A stretch of 64,000 nucleotides of DNA from Cygnus atratus (Eukaryota > Chordata > Aves > Anseriformes > Anatidae), in NCBI RefSeq assembly GCF_013377495.2, contig NC_066363.1, positions 81,254,614-81,318,613 on the forward strand, written 5' to 3'. Shown here piece after piece: positions 59,998 through 64,000 of the stretch; positions within the stretch are counted from its first letter, which is position 1; every line of letters starts with the position of its first letter. The translations under genes and the position numbers were made by a program. The notes beneath the pieces were generated by a model, which worked only from the letters and a program-made list of their open reading frames with translations, was not told where the DNA came from and did not search any database.

Positions 59998-61329
59998 GCT
60001 TCTGAGCTCATCAGGTTAGCTCAGGCTTGTGCCCATTGCTTCTGCTGCTCCTTTGTCCCTGCACTTCTTGAGGGACATCTAATAGCACATTTATAATGGT
60101 CCTAGTTCTGTGTTTCACAGTTTATAACATACTCTTTGTCAGATACAAAGGAGATGGTGATTATCATCCATTACTGTGTGGGCTGGTGGAAGGGGGGACC
60201 GTTCCCCTAGACACACAGAACACGACATGAGTTGCTTTGTATGAGGGAGCCCTCCTGGGCAGTGTGACATTGAGATTACCACAGGTATATCCCTTGGTAA
60301 ATTTAATCCTGTGTTCACAAGTTCAGTGCTGTTTGCAGGCAAGGCAAATATGTTCCTTCAGTATGTGGGGAGAAAATCCATGCTTACTGATATAGAAGTA
60401 CAAAACTGTGTTGGCACAAGGATTTCTGAATCAATTGAGAGTCCTATCTTGTACTGTTATATGATAATAGCTGGAAGATAGTAACTTTGCACTTGATGGA
60501 AAAACATATTGTAGAGCTTAATGAAATTTCATCATGCACTTTTAATTGATTTCAGCAAGGGAGACCTTTTCAAAGCAAATATTGCTATTAATCTAATTAG
60601 TGCTTTAGCTAATATACTGAAATTATATTCGTATATCAATATATCAGACAAATATTTGTACAAGATACGCATTTCAATGACTACTCAGCTGAAATGAACA
60701 AATTAACTCCTTTGATTATAAGGGCCTTGCTTCCTACAGCTGTACTTTGCAATTGATTTTCCTGTGTGAGTGCTTAAATTCAGCCATGAAATCCACAGTT
60801 AATCCAAAATAAACAGCTTCCCCCCACTCACAGTGATCTGTGCACTTGTACAACTGAGCAATAGTGCTTGTTGACAGCAGGCCGTTTTTGTCTAGGTCTT
60901 CCTAATGGATCTAAGTCACTGGGTGAGCACAGCAAGATCCTTTTGGAATGGAGTATTGGTTGTCTTTGTGCTATTTCCATTTCAGGATAAGAGAAAACTG
61001 GGTGATAGTTGCACGGCATGACATGTCCTGGTACGTTGTTCTTTACACTGTCCAGCATGTGAACACATTTTCCTTTTCTTTGAAGCAGCCAAGATGGCGT
61101 TGAGTGGTGGATATTATTCCTAGATGGAGCCAGGACAAGGCTGAGACCTGGGTGCTCAGATGTTTTCCAGGGTTTGCTACTTTGGGTATATATTTGTTTT
61201 CACTAGTCTTGAATGCTACTGGACAGCTCTCAGGAATATAAGGAAAAATTATCATATATAGTTGTAAGTCCTTACTTGGCTCTTTGTCAGCCTCTGTGCA
61301 AACACAGAATTCCATTGAGGCAGGAGTGA
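59998..61329. other. Intergenic DNA with an AT-rich candidate element
   Basis: 60530-60750 is unique and rich in ATTAAT, CTAATTAG and TTTGATTATAAGG words, resembling conserved developmental enhancers in composition only. No gene supported. Confidence 0.35.
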
Positions 61330-61400
61330 GTTTGATCCTATGCCCATTCAAATCTGTGGCAAAGCTTTTAGCAGGGTGCAAGGATCAGGCACATAGGTCA
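61330..61400. repeat. Relic of an ancient palindromic repeat
   Basis: TTTGATCCTATGCCCATTCA, AATCTGTGGCAAAGCTTTTA and GCAGGGTGCAAGGATCAGGC preserve the order and near-palindromic layout of an old amniote repeat (GATCCTGTGCCCATTGAAGT, CAATGGCAAAGCTCCCATTG, GCAGGATCAGGC). Both GATCC and GGATC ends are visible. Confidence 0.45.
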
Positions 61401-61733
61401 GGATTTCAGGGAGGACTTAAGTTCTGCCACTGTCTGCACTGAGTGCAATCCGGTGCTTTGGTGCCAGACCTTTAGAGCCCATGTATAATAAGGATAAAAG
61501 TGCTGAACAGGATTCATTCCTCTCTTCGAATATTTGACCAAAGGAGCTTATATTCTCGCACTATTAGTGGCTGGAGCTCATTCAAGATGTCCAGTGTCCA
61601 ACTTTGCTTGATGTGTTCTTACCATCACCAAGGGAAGTGTGGGAACATTCTCCACTGCTCCTGCAAAAACTATTCTACTAGTCAGGCTGTAATTCAAAAG
61701 AACCATAGAGGGCATGTAATGAAATTTCTCTGT

Positions 61734-61800
61734 AGCCTCATGGTTAGGAAACACAGCCAAGGAGGAGGAATCCAGGGTTTTGATCCCCATTTCTAGGACT
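61734..61800 (+). repeat. Ancient tRNA-like repeat fragment
   Basis: TAGCCTCATGGTTAGGAAAC, AGCCAAGGAGGAGGAATCCA and GGGTTTTGATCCCCATTTCT resemble the opening of the old repeat relics near 43.3-43.9 kb (CCTAGTGGTTAG.GCAC, GGGAGACCCAGG, GTTCAAATCCC). The GGTT..GAATCC.GGGTTTTGATCC layout also recalls a tRNA B-box. Confidence 0.4.
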
Positions 61801-64000
61801 GTTCACATAATTTATTGCTTGACATAAAACACAGGGGAAAAAGGACCAGATCTCAGGGCTCCTGCTTCTCAGGTAAGAAAATTCTTTCCAGGTCCCATCT
61901 TTGGTACCCAAAACCTTTACCAGATTTATAGCACTTTTGAAATTCAAAGTTTTTCACAAGGCTATGGATCTTCCCTGTACCTACGACAGGTGTACCATCT
62001 GAAAACTAATGGGTTCCATCTTTGGACAGAAAAGTTAGATTTTTCTATCCAAATTCAACTTTTGTTTTGAATCTTTCTTCAAGTTCTGTGTGAAGTCATT
62101 CTACCTCAAAGGGAATTAACTCTTGTGTTGAACTTTAGTGTAGTTATGGCTGTTCTCATGGGTTCTCTGTTGTGACTCATAGTATCATGTTCTTTTTGTG
62201 TGTGTGTCTAGTGAGTAGTTGGCAAATTCTCCCCAGCTATGGCATTAAAAGAAAAAAAAAAAAAAAAAAAGCAACAACCACAAATGCTGTACTTGAGCTG
62301 GGTAGAATTTAAGAATCCCAGCTGCTTATGGCCGAGGTTACTGCCATCCCAGTATACATTGGACGGGACTGTAAAAAGGAATAACGGATGTTGGATAGAA
62401 ACTGGGATGAAAGCAGATGAATAGAAGGGATGAAAAGTAGAATGTGAAGTGAACATATCTGTACAGGATCCTAAAAGAAGCAATCCATATTGGGAATTTC
62501 ATTCCTTTTGCATAGTGCCAGATAATTTGTTACTTCTGCTAAGAAAAGCTAGAACTTTATTTTTTAAGCTCTATTTTTTGAGAGTGCTGAAAATATAGAA
62601 ACTTCTCGTTGTAGTTGGAGTCCTGCAGTGGCAGTTGCTTGAACTGCCTGTGTGAAAACTCTGCTCTGATGTATGTTATAGAAAAGAAATTGTAATTAAG
62701 AAAATGCACATTAGCTAACTTTTTTTTTTCAATGAGTTCCAATACCACAGATCACTAAAAATGAAAAACAATAAATGTCAAATCACATTTCTCTGTAGCT
62801 TTTTTCCTTGTTTTTGCTTCTTTTTTCCCCTCATTTTAGTGTGCACAGCAAAAGTAAATGTCAATAGAAGCTTCTCTTGGGAGTCAGTCAATTTCTATCC
62901 AACGTCCTGTAGTAGAGTAGTTGTGAAGCTGTAGATGCTTTAGAGGCTCATTTTTTCTTAAAAAAATATTTCACTGCAGTTGGAGAAAAAATGATAGAAA
63001 TATTTTTCTACTCTTATATTTTTCTAGTTTCATATAATCCTACATTTTGACTTGAGGATATAGACCTTTAAATGGAGTAAACTACTGTCATTATTAAAAA
63101 CACCTTCCTGGAAAGAATTCAGAGATGTTCAACACTATTTTTTTTTTCCCCTTGGCACAGTACTCTAATTAATTCTGAACCATTTCTTGAGTAATGTTTT
63201 TAAGGTCACTAGCTTGGTTGGGTATTTGGTAATAAAAATTACACCCCATGTCTGCAATAGGACCACTAATTTAAAATAGCCATTTGATTCAAACTGACCT
63301 GCTTGCCAGCATAACTAATGAAGTGTCACTTTAATATTTAAAGTACTGTTCTTTCAAGGTAATTGTTATTTACTGGTAATTCTTCATTTGATGGTTTATT
63401 AGGTACCTATAGGAATTTAAATGGGGCAACTGAAAAACTATAATTGTCTAACTAGCATAATACTTCACTATAAATATGCCTGGGCACCTGTTTAAGGAAG
63501 GTTTTTTTTTGGTTTGTTTCTGTTTTTTTCCACTGTGAAAGAATGGGGAAGGCTGATTTGGGAGAGATTTTACCTGTTAGTAAGATATTAGGAAAGAGCC
63601 AACAGAAGGGGGCTGACATCCTAAGGAATGCAAGGACTTGTTTTGGCTAATTCTGCACCCACCCACGTGGGCGTCAACATTCCACTCAAACACTACAGGG
63701 CTCAGCCTCTCCTCATCGAGGGACTGGCAAAATAGATGTGTGTGTGCGCGTGTATGTGTGTGGGGGAACATCCAGGAAAGAATTAGTCTGAAAAGTAATC
63801 ACAGAAAAGGCACAAAATGGGTGTTCTCCGAGCAAAGAGGGGACAGGAGAAAAGACAATTGTACTGGAAAAAAACAAAACAAAACAAAACAGTAAATAAG
63901 TATATCACTTGTTCCTTTTTTATTTTAGCTTATTAGTGAATGCCTTTTTTTGGTCCTCAATGCACCATAAAGCTTTATTTTACCCATGAAAGATAGCTGT
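61801..64000. other. Right-edge intergenic DNA
   Basis: AT-rich unique sequence with a poly-A at 62247-62270, poly-T runs near 62721 and 63137, a GT/GC microsatellite (63737-63766) and a CAAAA repeat (63868-63891). The block 63280-63480 is unique and rich in TAAT words. No gene supported. Confidence 0.45.
63737..63766. repeat. (GT)n/(GC)n microsatellite
   Basis: GTGTGTGTGCGCGTGTATGT-type alternating purine-pyrimidine tract, a Z-DNA-prone simple repeat. Confidence 0.85.

Noticed and set aside
61734..61800. Possible functional tRNA gene
   Set aside because: Only B-box-like similarity is present. No complete cloverleaf with a matching acceptor stem can be built, so it fits an old SINE-like relic.

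Overview
This is vertebrate nuclear DNA, most likely from a bird. The dated repeats are nearly all CR1-type LINEs, recognisable by their 3' ends (ATTCTATGATTCTATGA-like tails) and by an ORF2-derived reading. There are also two solo LTRs of a type I associate with avian endogenous retroviruses, and faint CORE-SINE/MIR-like and other very old amniote repeats. I see no L1, Alu or B-type repeats. There are no operons, no prokaryotic genes, no CRISPR arrays and no RNA genes that I can support.

The only protein-coding gene I can support is an intronless forkhead gene on the minus strand, FOXQ1 (start codon at 10081, stop at 8863-8865). It lies in a very GC-rich CpG island of about 2.4 kb (roughly 8.35-10.76 kb). 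The N-terminus (MKLEVF), the complete forkhead DNA-binding domain, the internal KFSSSFAIE motif and the C-terminal PYAVETPLA end are all present. However, the first half and the last part lie in different reading frames, with an apparent one-base insertion (or two-base loss) in the GC-rich linker around 9.40-9.46 kb. The summed length, about 405 codons, fits a normal FOXQ1. A sequencing or assembly error in extreme GC is the simplest explanation, but a real lesion is not excluded. A TATA-like element, a GC-rich leader, an AU-rich 3' untranslated region and candidate poly(A) signals surround the gene.

Left of the gene (1-8 kb) are a solo LTR in plus orientation (355-858), an old CR1 remnant, a second smaller CpG-rich block (about 6.06-6.48 kb) and CpG-containing unique DNA (6.5-8.0 kb) that may be regulatory. 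Right of the gene (10.8-64 kb) is a gene desert of about 53 kb, moderately AT-rich. It holds CR1 copies at 25.04-25.35 (minus), 45.06-45.39 (minus), 46.16-46.79 (plus) and 58.40-58.55 kb (plus). Older CR1-like remnants lie near 25.9 and 32.9-33.4 kb, and a second LTR lies in minus orientation at 34.67-35.23 kb. MIR-like SINE relics lie at 16.68 and 26.33 kb. Microsatellites and several unique AT-rich blocks resemble conserved non-coding elements in composition. In amniotes FOXQ1 lies in a cluster with FOXF2 and FOXC1, with a long gene-poor stretch towards EXOC2 on its 5' side. If synteny holds, FOXF2/FOXC1 lie beyond the left edge and EXOC2 beyond the right edge, and the desert would be the regulatory landscape of this developmental transcription-factor locus.

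I found no convincing previously undescribed system. The observations most worth checking are the FOXQ1 frame break, the proximal non-coding blocks, the GGTGCCA cluster at 15.4 kb and the ancient-repeat relics.
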